Below the pieces are notes generated by a model. It worked only from the letters and a program-made list of their open reading frames with translations. It did no database searches and was not told the origin of the DNA. Shown here piece after piece: positions 6,859-14,517 of a DNA stretch of 64,000 bases. This DNA is from Micromonospora sp. WMMD1102 (lineage in GTDB: Bacteria > Actinomycetota > Actinomycetes > Mycobacteriales > Micromonosporaceae). Within the stretch, counting starts at the first letter, position 1, and every line of letters starts with the position of its first letter. The position numbers and the translations under genes were made by a program. The stretch is taken from contig NZ_JARUBN010000001.1 of the NCBI RefSeq assembly GCF_029626265.1, positions 620,001 through 684,000 of the forward strand. Reading direction: 5' to 3'.

Positions 6859-8007
6859 ATCACAAACTACATCACTGAGGTCACCCGCCGTCGACTCATC
6901 AAGGGTCTGGGCCGGCTGCCCTTCATCGCCGAGGCCGAGGGCTTCCGCGAGTTTCTCGCACCGCGATACACCTACTGGAGCGGCGTACTGACGGAGACCG
7001 ACTTCCTCTCCCGGCTGTACGACCTCGGCGAGCTTCCGAGCACGGACACCCGGTTCCGCACCGCCTTCGAGGACATCGTCCAGCACCGCATGGCCAACGA
7101 CGACTGGGCCGACGACTGGATATTCGACGATCCACGGTTCGGCCTAGCCGACAGCGACGGGAAGCTCCTGGAGTTCCTCGCTGAGATGTTGCACCCAGCC
7201 GTACGCACCGACCTCGCCGAGGTCGAGCGACTGCGTGACCTCTTCAATGGCGTCCTGGTGCACGACGGCTACGAACTCGTCCAGGTCGACGCCATCAGCG
7301 GGGCCCCGATCTTCGCCCCTCGTCGCATTGGTTCCGGCGTGCCCGGCACGATGAAGAACCTAATCTTCGCCGCGATCGGTGCGAAGCCCGAGATCGTGCT
7401 CGCCGATGCTGTCAACAACGACATACGCATCGTCCGAAACGCGGAGAACTGCCTGGTCTACGACCGGCCACTCGCCGCGCACGGCCTGACCTGGGCCGAA
7501 ATGGCCGTCTGGTGGGCCGACCGAGAGAGCATGATCGGCGCGACCGCGCAGGAGGTCTCCGACAGCCTGCACCAACGGCTGGACCTGTCCCTGGGCGACA
7601 ACGACGCCGAACGACGGATCCTGCACACCTACAAGGAGCGATACGACCGGCTTGGCACCGACATCCCGGCGCTGATTCCGCAGGTCTACCTGCACTACGA
7701 CCCCAACGTACGCAGCCACTACCCGCCCGGCACGGCACCGCTCCCGCGTCAGCGCATGGACTTCCTACTGCTCCTGCCGCACCAGGCCCGCGTCGTGATC
7801 GAATGCGACGGCCGCCAGCACTACGCCGACGAAGACGGCCGGGCCAGCCCTCGCCGTTACGCCGCAATGACGGCCGAGGATCGCGAACTGCGACTCAACG
7901 GTTACGAGGTGTACCGCTTCGGTGGCGCCGAACTCGTTGACCGCCCACAGACTGTACGCCGGCTCACCGCCTTCTTCGACCGCCTCGCCGCCCGTCACGC
8001 TGCCTGA
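6859..8007 (+). CDS. AbiJ-NTD3 domain / PD-(D/E)xK nuclease-like protein with apparent ATC start
   Basis: The coding frame begins well upstream of the first ATG (7090). Codons from 6859 read ITNYITEVTRRRLIKGLG and then 'YTYWSGVLTETDFLSRLYDL', the AbiJ N-terminal domain 3 signature, continuing through 'DDWADDWIFDDPRFGL' and 'LEFLAEMLHPAVR'. The C-terminal part (about residues 285-380 of this reading) has a Vsr/DUF559-like PD-(D/E)xK core: 'RMDFLLLL', 'VVIECDGRQHY', 'RELRLNGYEVYRF'. Between the in-frame TAA at 6823 and 7090 there is no ATG, GTG or TTG. A strong GGGAGG (6848-6853) sits 5 nt before ATC 6859, so ATC is the best-placed start. AbiJ-NTD3 proteins are linked to abortive infection; a role in phage defence is inferred. 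Either the start is a rare ATC or the gene carries a start-codon mutation. Confidence 0.75.
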   Translation: MTNYITEVTRRRLIKGLGRLPFIAEAEGFREFLAPRYTYWSGVLTETDFLSRLYDLGELPSTDTRFRTAFEDIVQHRMANDDWADDWIFDDPRFGLADSDGKLLEFLAEMLHPAVRTDLAEVERLRDLFNGVLVHDGYELVQVDAISGAPIFAPRRIGSGVPGTMKNLIFAAIGAKPEIVLADAVNNDIRIVRNAENCLVYDRPLAAHGLTWAEMAVWWADRESMIGATAQEVSDSLHQRLDLSLGDNDAERRILHTYKERYDRLGTDIPALIPQVYLHYDPNVRSHYPPGTAPLPRQRMDFLLLLPHQARVVIECDGRQHYADEDGRASPRRYAAMTAEDRELRLNGYEVYRFGGAELVDRPQTVRRLTAFFDRLAARHAA

Positions 8008-8112
8008 CCGCCGTAACTGTCGAGCCGGTCCGCCTCCTCCTCGTGGCGCGCACGATTCGGCGAGGCTTACGGCGTCCGGGTACAGGCGGTCATCATCGCT
8101 ACACCCGCGCGG

Positions 8113-8388
8113 TCAACCGGTCGAGCCGGGACCGTGCTCGGCCTCGTGTGCCGCAACGGCCAGGCCCACCTGCTCCAAAACCTCGGCTGGAGTGTCGCCT
8201 CCACGGTTGGCGGCGAGCTGGGCGAGCAGGGAAGCCAGAGCGATCAGGCCACTGATGGAGGTGCCGGCCGTGCGCTCGGCGATGAGCGGTCCGATGCGGT
8301 CAGCGAGCGCGTCGCCATCAGCGCCGGCCTCGATCGCGAGGGTGACGAGTGCGATGGCGTGCGTAACTCCGTCGGCCGAGATGGTCAT
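8113..8388 (-). CDS. Hypothetical protein, 91 aa
   Basis: ATG at 8388. The 91-aa product ('MTISADGVTHAIALVTLAIE' at its start) is Ala-rich and all-helical, with 'DALADRIGPLIAERT' and 'GLIALASLLAQLAANRGG'. It may be a small helical bundle; no membrane segment is long enough to be sure. It lies 120 bp downstream of the second CGPT peptide gene on the same strand, so the two could be co-transcribed, although a hairpin lies between them. No recognised family. Confidence 0.55.
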   Translation of the reverse strand: MTISADGVTHAIALVTLAIEAGADGDALADRIGPLIAERTAGTSISGLIALASLLAQLAANRGGDTPAEVLEQVGLAVAAHEAEHGPGSTG

Positions 8389-8485
8389 CGCCCGATGCTA
8401 CGTCCGCCCAGCGGGGCTCGTTAGATGTGACGGAGGAACCTCCGCCCCACGGTTTGCGGCCCCGAGGCGGAGGTCTCCCGCTCTG

Positions 8486-8524
8486 GTGTGGGCTCACCGA
8501 CCGGTCGGTCAGGTGGGCCCACAC
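8486..8524. terminator. Compound palindrome at the end of the second CGPT peptide gene
   Basis: GTGTGGGC (8486-8493) pairs with GCCCACAC (8517-8524). Inside lies a perfect 14-bp palindrome ACCGACCGGTCGGT (8496-8509). The stop codon of the minus-strand peptide gene (8509-8511) is within the structure, which suggests termination right at the end of the message. There is no T-run, so an operator is an alternative. Confidence 0.45.
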
Positions 8525-8661
8525 CCGTTTCCGGACACGATCGCGGCTATCAGCGTCGCGGTCGCGGCAAGCGCCCTGAGCGCCAGGACGGTCACCTCGC
8601 CTGCCTTGCTCCACCTGTCGGTCTTGGTTGGCCGGAGTGGTGCGAGATGTGGCGCACTCAT
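8509..8661 (-). CDS. 50-aa peptide of the 'CGPT' family, copy 2
   Basis: ATG at 8661, with a GGAGGGAG ribosome site starting about 12 nt upstream. The product begins MSAPHLAPLR, has 'PTKTDRWSKAGEV', then a hydrophobic helix 'ALAATATLIAAIVSGN' and ends Cys-Gly-Pro-Thr. It shares with copy 1 (4397-4561) the Trp-[Ser/Ala]-Lys-Ala centre, the hydrophobic helix, Ser-Gly, and the C-G-P-T end, while the first 12 residues differ. Length, layout and the hairpin at the stop are also shared. It follows a frameshifted Cys-rich gene and precedes a 91-aa gene. Function unknown; a small membrane-associated or processed signal-type peptide would fit the composition, but nothing shows this directly. Confidence 0.65.
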   Translation of the reverse strand: MSAPHLAPLRPTKTDRWSKAGEVTVLALRALAATATLIAAIVSGNGCGPT

Positions 8662-8757
8662 ACGGCACGGTCTCCCTCCAGAGAGGACGTTCGCCTCCCT
8701 CGCGAGATTGGAGGCGGGCGTCCCATCCCAGGATGTTGACCTCGGGTTCCCCTCTGC

Positions 8758-9107
8758 CTATCTAACGAGTTCCGCGAAATGTGGTATTTGTTCGCCGTGA
8801 CGACCCTGAATGACTAGGTCAGGCAGCCCGAGCCGCCGTCGCCCAGCCCAGATGTGTGCCACGCCCTCCACCTGCACCTGCATCCTGCATCGGCAGCCCT
8901 CGCCGGAGCAGAGACAGTCGGGCAGGCAGACGATCACCGCAGCGCCCGGACAGCCGGTAGGGACCGGAGGAGGCGCAACCCGCAGGCGGGGCACTCCGAG
9001 CCGGGGAGCTTCTCGTCGATCGGGTCGAGGCCGAGTGCGTCGCGGATCTCGGCGGCGAGGCCGGCGCACCAGCCGGCGAGGATCGCGACGCCGGTCGGTA
9101 GTGCCAC
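8758..9107 (-). pseudogene. Cys-rich (zinc-ribbon-like) gene broken by a frameshift
   Basis: Reading from a GTG at 9107, one frame gives 'ALPTGVAILAGWCAGLAAEI' then 'IDEKLPGSECPACGLRLLR' and soon stops. The continuation lies in another frame as 'AAVIVCLPDCLCSGEGCRCR' then 'VQVEGVAHIWAG', ending in TAG at 8758. CPACG in the first half and the CxxxCxCxxxxCxC cluster in the second look like parts of one metal-binding domain. The change of frame falls near 8960-8985. A sequencing error or a real frameshift cannot be told apart. The gene would be the first of a minus-strand run with the CGPT peptide and the 91-aa protein. Confidence 0.5.
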
Positions 9108-9212
9108 CAGCGGCGCGGCTGGCAGGGTTCTGGTCCTACGCCGAGGCGGAACACCTAGCGCGTACCTTGCTGCTGTCCGGGTTGGGCGGTGGCGCGCACG
9201 AGAGGAACCAGG

Positions 9213-9974
9213 ATGACCGAGGCCGAGAGCGGGACCGTAACCGAGATCATCGCGGGGGTGCCGGTGCACTACCGCGGCGAGTACGTGCTGAGCGTGGAAG
9301 ACGACTACGAGCGGATCTACGAGGAGGATCGCCACGACAGCGAGCACCTCGAAGGGCTGGACAGCGAGCCCGGCACCACCACCGCGTTGTACGCCGTAGC
9401 GAGTGCCCGCTACCTGGCGGATAAGACCGGCACGTTGGGCGAGGTACTGCGCGAGCCGTACACGCTGCGGACCACCCGGGACGTCGAGGCGGTGCTCGCA
9501 GCGTTGGGCCAGCACATCGCGGCCCTGGCCGCGGTCGCGGAAGGTCTGGGCGTCTGGTTGGACGCCGCGTACCAGCGCGGCGAGCTCGACGGCGAGCCGG
9601 CCGCCGCCCGGACGGAGCTGGGCAGGGCCGCAGATCTCCTGCGAGCGGCTGGCCTGCCCTTGCGCGAGGTGGTTGTGCCGGGAGACCGTAGCCCGGCTCT
9701 CGATATGGACACGCTGATCGCCGGCGTGATCGAGCAACTGCGAGCCCGTGGCATCGAGGTTGCCAAGGTGCACGTTTTCGATTCGGAGACAAGGTGGGAA
9801 CTGGGCGGAGACCGGCACCTGGCGCTTAGCAGCGAGAACAGCTGGAGCCTGCTCTTCCCGACCGGGAAACCGTCGAGATGGAAGCCGGTTTCGTTCGGCC
9901 TGTACTGCTGGTACGCGCACCCGGAACAGGTCGCAGACCTCGTGGTCAAGACGCTGTCTGAAGCGGAGGCGTGA
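9213..9974 (+). CDS. Hypothetical protein, 253 aa
   Basis: ATG at 9213 with AGAGGA about 7 nt upstream is preferred over a GTG 24 nt earlier. The 253-aa product is acidic and soluble: an N-terminal beta-rich part ('EIIAGVPVHYRGEYVLSVED'), a long helical centre (about residues 70-145), and a C-terminal alpha/beta part with 'LIAGVIEQLRARGIEV', 'WSLLFPTGK' and 'FGLYCWYAHPEQVADLV'. The last part recalls small DUF6292-like actinobacterial domains, but only weakly. It is a single gene, followed by the structured RNA region. Function unknown. Confidence 0.65.
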   Translation: MTEAESGTVTEIIAGVPVHYRGEYVLSVEDDYERIYEEDRHDSEHLEGLDSEPGTTTALYAVASARYLADKTGTLGEVLREPYTLRTTRDVEAVLAALGQHIAALAAVAEGLGVWLDAAYQRGELDGEPAAARTELGRAADLLRAAGLPLREVVVPGDRSPALDMDTLIAGVIEQLRARGIEVAKVHVFDSETRWELGGDRHLALSSENSWSLLFPTGKPSRWKPVSFGLYCWYAHPEQVADLVVKTLSEAEA

Positions 9975-10157
9975 CACAACGGCTCCCGGTGCTCCTGGCA
10001 GCCCCGCAAGCCATTCCCACCTGGCGTCCACCCGGCGAGGTGAATCGCAGGACGGCCGGCCCAGGACCATGAGGTCGGACTGTCTGGTTCTCATCGGTGA
10101 AGCATCAACGAGGAAATCGGGTAGCGGTTCGCCCGCGCGTGCCTTACGCTCTTGTTT

Positions 10158-10301
10158 GTAAGCTTCCGGATCAAGGGAGCCTGCCGGGTGCGCAACCGGC
10201 AGACACCCAGCTCCTCTGGCTCATCTCTTCGGAGATGCGGCTATGACGCCGGAAGCACGGCCTTCCATCGGTCCCCCAGGAATCTTCCTGGGGGACCGAT
10301 G
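10158..10301 (+). ncRNA. Structured RNA candidate of unknown family
   Basis: The 397-bp gap 9975-10371 holds a compact nested fold. P1: GCTTCCGG (10162-10169) with CCGGAAGC (10249-10256). Within it, GGAGC (10176-10180) pairs with GCTCC (10210-10214), enclosing the perfect hairpin CTGCCGG (10181-10187)/CCGGCAG (10196-10202). Next comes CATCTC-TTCG-GAGATG (10222-10237), a perfect stem with a UUCG tetraloop. A 17-bp terminator-like hairpin follows at 10266-10301. A TACGCT at 10145-10150 is placed like a -10 for a start near 10158. It lacks the T-loop of a tRNA and matches no riboswitch or 4.5S/6S pattern I know. It could be an independent small RNA, or on the other strand a 3' element of the primase operon. 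Confidence 0.45.
10266..10301. terminator. 17-bp perfect hairpin, likely bidirectional terminator
   Basis: CATCGGTCCCCCAGGAA (10266-10282) pairs perfectly with TTCCTGGGGGACCGATG (10285-10301) across a 2-nt TC spacer. It lies between the plus-strand RNA candidate and the 3' end of the convergent conjugation operon (stop at 10372). A short TTT follows on the plus strand. Confidence 0.65.
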
Positions 10302-10371
10302 CCGTTTCCTAGCCGAACCAGTCCCACGAACATCGCCGCGCCTGCCCTCCTCTTGCCTCGCGAGAGTGTTG

Positions 10372-12444
10372 TCAGCGGTGGCGGCCGGGACGTGACTGAC
10401 TACGGCCCGGCGCTGCCGCTTCAAACGGCGGTGTCGTCGCCGTTGCCGGCCCTGGGTGAGCGAAGGAGGTCTTCGCCAGGGCCGCCGCAGGTCCTGAAGC
10501 CATGGCCGTCGCCCGTTGCGAGGATCCGGTGATGGTGACGCGGGCTGGTGGGGCGGATCGGGCGTGAATCAGTAGCACTGCCGCACGTCGGTCGTCTTGC
10601 TGTCCGATCACGCTGACGAGCCGGTCTGCGCTGGCCTGGGCGTCGCTCATGCCGGCGAGTTCGGCCGCGAGGCGGTCCTCGCGGACCGTGCGGTGCACGA
10701 CGCTGTTGCACAGCAGGAGCGGACCCGCGTCGAGCGGGCACACGCTGACGTCACCGGCGCGGACGCTGGACGTGAGGAGCAGGTCGGCGATGCTGCCCAG
10801 CGGCACGGCTTCCCCCTGGTCGCGGCGTCGCCGGCCGGTCGTGTGGTCGGCAGTGACCTGGGCGAGCTGCCCGGCGCGGATGGTGTAGGCGCGGCAGTCG
10901 CCGGCCCACGCGAGTTCCCACCGTACGCCGTGGCGGTTCCCCTTGGCCGGGTATGCCGAGACGACGAGCAGCGAGGCGTCGCCTGCCTGGCTGGCGTCGA
11001 CCCCGCCGTAGAAGGCGTTGATCGCGGCCCGCGCCGCGTGCAGGCCGGCTGCTGGGTTGGAGCGCAAGGTGACGGTGGCGGCGATGTCGGCAGACATCTG
11101 CGCGGCGGTCGCTGCTGGAGCATGCCGGCCGATGCCATCGGCGAGGGCCCAGACGGTAACGCCGCTGTCCGGATCGTGGCGCGTGATCACTGCGGTGGTG
11201 TCGATGCCCCGGCCACCCGCGCTGCGGGCCGCAGCCGACACCGTCGTAGGTTCCTTCTCCGGCACGCGGGCGCCCGAGGGTATCGACGGATCGTCGGACG
11301 GGGCGGGTGGTTGCTCGGGATGCGGTGGGGCCGGCGAGGCCCAGTCGGGCGGCGGGTCGGTGCCGCCGGGGGCACCGGTGCGGGCGTGCCACGCCTCGAC
11401 CACGCCGCGCACCACGTCGGTGGAGTGCAGGCCGAGCTGCTCGGCGGCGGCCTCGGCCATCTCGCGGGTGGCGTGCGGGGCGTCAACGAACAACTCGGCG
11501 ATCGCCCGGTAGGCGGTGATCCGGTCCTCCACGAACCGGGCGGGATTGGTGATCCGCCTGGTGTCGAACAGCCGGCTGATCGTGTTGGTCATCTGTAGCT
11601 GGGCCAGGGGCTGGACGGCGCCGAGGACCTCGCTCATCGCCCAGATCGGGTCCATGGTGGCGAGCACGTCGGCGGGGTCCTGCCCCTTCGGCAGACGTAC
11701 ACCGGAGACCTGGCCGGGCCACCGGGACGCGACCGGGTACGCCCGGTCGGCGGCCCGGCGTCCGGCGTCGTCGCCGTCGAAGGCCAGGATGAGGTGGGCA
11801 CCGGGCAGGGTCTGTTGGATCAGGTCGAGCTGTTCCCGGGTGAGGTTGGTACCGCACGGGGCGACGGCGTACACCGGCTGCGTCTCGGGAACGGCGGAGT
11901 GCGCTGCGGCCATGCGGTGCATCGCGAGTACGTCGGCGGCTCCCTCGACGACGAACACGACCGGGTCGCCGACACCGGCGGGCCGGTCCGCGAGCTGTTG
12001 CCCGAGACCGTAGAGCAGCAGGCGTTTCCGGTAGATGGCCGTCTCCGGCGTGTTGATCCACTTGGCCTCGGCTCGTCCGCTCAGGTCGCGGGCGGTGAAC
12101 CCCACAACCCGGTTGTGTGCGTCGGTGACCGGGAACATGAGCCGGTCGCGGAAGCGGTCCAGCAGGTGTTCGCTCCTGCTGTGGATGAAACCCAGGCCGG
12201 CGGCGGTCACCTCCCCGGCGCTGAATCCCGCTGCCTGGAGGTGGGTGGCCAGTTCGGTCCACCGTCCCGGCGCGTAGCCCACCTGCCACGGCCCGGTTGA
12301 GTCCGCCGCAGCACTGATGCCGTGGCTTTGCAGATAGCGGGCAGCCTTGCGCGACGTCTGTAGCCGGCCGGCGTAGAAGTGGGCTGCGGCAGCGTTGACC
12401 GCGTACAGGCGTTCCGGCGGTGGGGTCGGCTGTTCACTGGCCAT
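10372..12444 (-). CDS. DnaG-type primase core fused to a PP2C-like phosphatase domain
   Basis: ATG at 12444 with AGGAGG 6 nt upstream is preferred to the ATG 33 nt earlier. 690 aa. The protein lacks the zinc-binding CHC2 domain and starts in the primase catalytic core ('AAARYLQSHGIS'-like segment, 'DRFRDRLMFPV' and 'GFTARDLSG'). The TOPRIM motifs follow: 'VVFVVEGAADVLAM' near residue 165 and 'LILAFDGDDAGRRAADRAYP' near 220. After a linker, about residues 420-640 resemble a PP2C Ser/Thr phosphatase: 'VTVWALADGIGRHAPA', 'ASLLVVSAYP', 'LAWAGDCRAYTIR' and a C-terminal 'DDRRAAVLLI'. The usual Ser-Asp-Gly metal motif reads 'LLLCNSVVHRTV', so one metal-binding Asp is missing and activity is uncertain. 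As last gene of the conjugation operon it probably primes the transferred strand. Confidence 0.8.
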   Translation of the reverse strand: MASEQPTPPPERLYAVNAAAAHFYAGRLQTSRKAARYLQSHGISAAADSTGPWQVGYAPGRWTELATHLQAAGFSAGEVTAAGLGFIHSRSEHLLDRFRDRLMFPVTDAHNRVVGFTARDLSGRAEAKWINTPETAIYRKRLLLYGLGQQLADRPAGVGDPVVFVVEGAADVLAMHRMAAAHSAVPETQPVYAVAPCGTNLTREQLDLIQQTLPGAHLILAFDGDDAGRRAADRAYPVASRWPGQVSGVRLPKGQDPADVLATMDPIWAMSEVLGAVQPLAQLQMTNTISRLFDTRRITNPARFVEDRITAYRAIAELFVDAPHATREMAEAAAEQLGLHSTDVVRGVVEAWHARTGAPGGTDPPPDWASPAPPHPEQPPAPSDDPSIPSGARVPEKEPTTVSAAARSAGGRGIDTTAVITRHDPDSGVTVWALADGIGRHAPAATAAQMSADIAATVTLRSNPAAGLHAARAAINAFYGGVDASQAGDASLLVVSAYPAKGNRHGVRWELAWAGDCRAYTIRAGQLAQVTADHTTGRRRRDQGEAVPLGSIADLLLTSSVRAGDVSVCPLDAGPLLLCNSVVHRTVREDRLAAELAGMSDAQASADRLVSVIGQQDDRRAAVLLIHARSAPPARVTITGSSQRATAMASGPAAALAKTSFAHPGPATATTPPFEAAAPGRSQSRPGRHR

Positions 12445-12646
12445 CGTCGGCCTCCTCCGACCCGGGCGGCCGGGCACCTGTGTCCGTAGCTGGTGCGCCC
12501 TTTAGCGACGCGAGGGTCTGGGCGTTCACGACCTGGGAGAGAGCCCGGAGCTCGCCGGCGAGCTGATCGATCTGCCGTTGTAGGTCGGCGAGCATCGCCT
12601 CGACCCAACGCAGGTCCGCCGAAATCCGGGCTTCAGGGCCGCTCAT
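12434..12646 (-). CDS. Small coiled-coil protein, 70 aa
   Basis: ATG at 12646 overlaps the stop of the coupling protein gene (ATGA), and its own 3' end overlaps the start of the primase gene by 11 bp. The 70-aa product has one heptad-rich helix (about residues 8-42, 'WVEAMLADLQRQIDQLAGEL') and a disordered tail. Its position between coupling protein and primase, with overlaps on both sides, indicates a fixed role in the same complex, perhaps as an adaptor. No named family. Confidence 0.65.
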   Translation of the reverse strand: MSGPEARISADLRWVEAMLADLQRQIDQLAGELRALSQVVNAQTLASLKGAPATDTGARPPGSEEADDGQ

Positions 12647-14517
12647 GGCAGGTCCTCGCCATCGGGAGCCGGCCGGTTCAAGCTCGGGGGATCGACGTCG
12701 TGCTTCCCGGCGGCGAGGTCGGCCCGGGCGGTCCGGGTGATGGCCTCGACGCTGGCGGCGGTGTCAGCGCCGATGACGTCGGCGTGTTCGCCGCCGTACC
12801 ACGGCATCAGGTCGATCATGGCCGCTCGGGCGCCGGTCGCCAGCAAGATCGCCCGCCCGCGTTTGAGCGCGCGCAGGTCGCCGGGTTCGAGGATCCGCCG
12901 CCGTTGGGCGCTGGTGGAGTAGCTGGTGTGGCCGTTGCCGTCGCGGTTGATCGAGGTTGTTGCCACGTCGTGGTCGCCGATCAGGCGGGAGATGTCCTCG
13001 GCGTGGCGGGCATCGTCCAGACCGGCGCCGATGACCTTGACGGTCGCGGCGCTCCACAGGGCGGTCATGCCGCGTTCGCCCCACACGCCCTGGCCCTGGG
13101 CGATGTTCTGGATGATCGTGATCGGGATAACTCCTCTGCCGCCGAGGTGGCTGTAGAGCTGCGGCAGATCGTTGATCTTGCAGATGTTGGCTGCCTCGTC
13201 GAGCACCGCCAGCACGGGCGGGTCGATGCGACCACCAGCGGCTTCGGCGTGCACGACCGCGGTGCGGAACACGGCGTCGGTGAGGGCGGCGACCAGAGGC
13301 GCGGCAGCTCCCGCTCCCTCCTTGCTGAGCAGGTAGAGGGTGTCGCGGGAGGCGGGGAACGTGGTCACGTCGAGCCGGTCCATGGCGCTGGCCGGTGGGG
13401 TGACCCAGGCCATGATCTCCGGGTCCGACAGGCACCGCGCGGCCGTGCGCGCGGTCTCGTACACACCGTCTCTGGTTTCCGGCGCACCACCTTGACGCCC
13501 GGCGAGGGACCGCGCGGCCTGTGGATAGCCGGCGGCGCGCAGCAGCGTGACCGGCTCGCGGCTGGTCACGTCGGACAACCACGCCTGCACGTCGGTGAGC
13601 GTGCCGCCGGAGTTGGCGGCGGCGAGGAAGAGACAGGTGAGCAGGTCCCCGGCAGCGAGCGGCCAGAACGGATCGGAGGAGCCAACGCCCCGGATCTCCT
13701 GGATGAAGTGATCACTGAACCGCGCGGCGTCCTCGACCCCGTTGATCGTGGCGAGTGGGTCCCACCAGAAGGTTTGGCGCTGGCGGGTGACCCGCTGCGG
13801 GTCGAACGACCACACCCGGCCGACCCGCTCGCGGGCTCGGGACGTGGCCGCCCACAGATCGGAGCGGTTACTCGTGGCCAGAACCGGCCCCGGCGCGTCC
13901 AGGATCGGGGGAACGGCGAGGCTGGTCGTCTTGCCGGCCCGGGGCGCCATCACGGCCAGGAGGACGTCCTCCCAACTCGATCGGAGCACGGGACCTCGGC
14001 GGCGACTGCTGGTGACGAGCCGTCCGAGCGCGATGCCGATCGCGGCGGCCGGTACCTGCTTCGGGGCGCGTCCGGCGAGGCTCGGCCGCAGCCGCCGCGC
14101 CCGCTGTAGGGCGGTCGAACCGATGAGCTCGTCAACGTCGCGGGCGCGGGCGAGGGACGCCAACGGGTCTCCGGCCTGCGGCCGGCGAGCCTGCCACCAC
14201 GCCCACCCCCAGAACCCGGGAACGATGGTCGCGGTGAGCAGAAGCGCGTAGATGAGCGCTACCAGTAGCGGCGCAACCCCCGGCCACAACTGCTGCCAGT
14301 CCCGATCGAGCAGCCGTCCGGTGAAGTCCCACCCGAACGGCGGGCCGGTGTCCCACGGCCGCCCGGACGCCACGGCGGCGAGGCGGCCGGCGAACCACGC
14401 CAGCCAGGTCAGCGCCATGGCGGCGGAGCAGGCACCCAGGATCAGCCACGGCGCTACGGGGTATCCGCCCGCGCTACCACGCGGGTAGATCGGTTGCTGG
14501 CTGCGGATACCGCTCAT
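12643..14517 (-). CDS. TraG/VirD4-type conjugative coupling ATPase
   Basis: ATG at 14517 overlaps the stop of the VirB4-like gene (ATGA, 14514-14517); the frame stays open further upstream but lies inside that gene. 624 aa. Two membrane helices lie near the N-terminus ('LILGACSAAMALTWLAWF' and 'LLVALIYALLLTATIV'). A Walker A variant 'MAPRAGKTTSLAVPP' lies near residue 180 and Walker B 'VLAVLDEAANICKI' near 440, followed by 'IPITIIQNIAQGQGVWGE' as in TraG/TraD proteins. It is expected to sit at the inner membrane, bind the relaxosome and feed DNA to the channel. The first residue of the usual P-loop (Gly) is Ala here. Confidence 0.88.
   Translation of the reverse strand: MSGIRSQQPIYPRGSAGGYPVAPWLILGACSAAMALTWLAWFAGRLAAVASGRPWDTGPPFGWDFTGRLLDRDWQQLWPGVAPLLVALIYALLLTATIVPGFWGWAWWQARRPQAGDPLASLARARDVDELIGSTALQRARRLRPSLAGRAPKQVPAAAIGIALGRLVTSSRRRGPVLRSSWEDVLLAVMAPRAGKTTSLAVPPILDAPGPVLATSNRSDLWAATSRARERVGRVWSFDPQRVTRQRQTFWWDPLATINGVEDAARFSDHFIQEIRGVGSSDPFWPLAAGDLLTCLFLAAANSGGTLTDVQAWLSDVTSREPVTLLRAAGYPQAARSLAGRQGGAPETRDGVYETARTAARCLSDPEIMAWVTPPASAMDRLDVTTFPASRDTLYLLSKEGAGAAAPLVAALTDAVFRTAVVHAEAAGGRIDPPVLAVLDEAANICKINDLPQLYSHLGGRGVIPITIIQNIAQGQGVWGERGMTALWSAATVKVIGAGLDDARHAEDISRLIGDHDVATTSINRDGNGHTSYSTSAQRRRILEPGDLRALKRGRAILLATGARAAMIDLMPWYGGEHADVIGADTAASVEAITRTARADLAAGKHDVDPPSLNRPAPDGEDLP

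Noticed and set aside
6513..6991. Plus-strand ORFs in the gap before the AbiJ-NTD3 gene
   Set aside because: Poor third-position bias, no Shine-Dalgarno sequence, and the later part overlaps the recognisable AbiJ-NTD3 coding frame.
8934..10094. 386-aa minus-strand ORF
   Set aside because: Most of it is the antisense of the 253-aa gene at 9213-9974; only its last 60 codons overlap the Cys-rich pseudogene and were kept there.
10162..10256. Possible tRNA because of the 8-bp closing stem
   Set aside because: No GTTCGANTC-type T-loop, no anticodon arm of correct size, on either strand; the fold is a different one.
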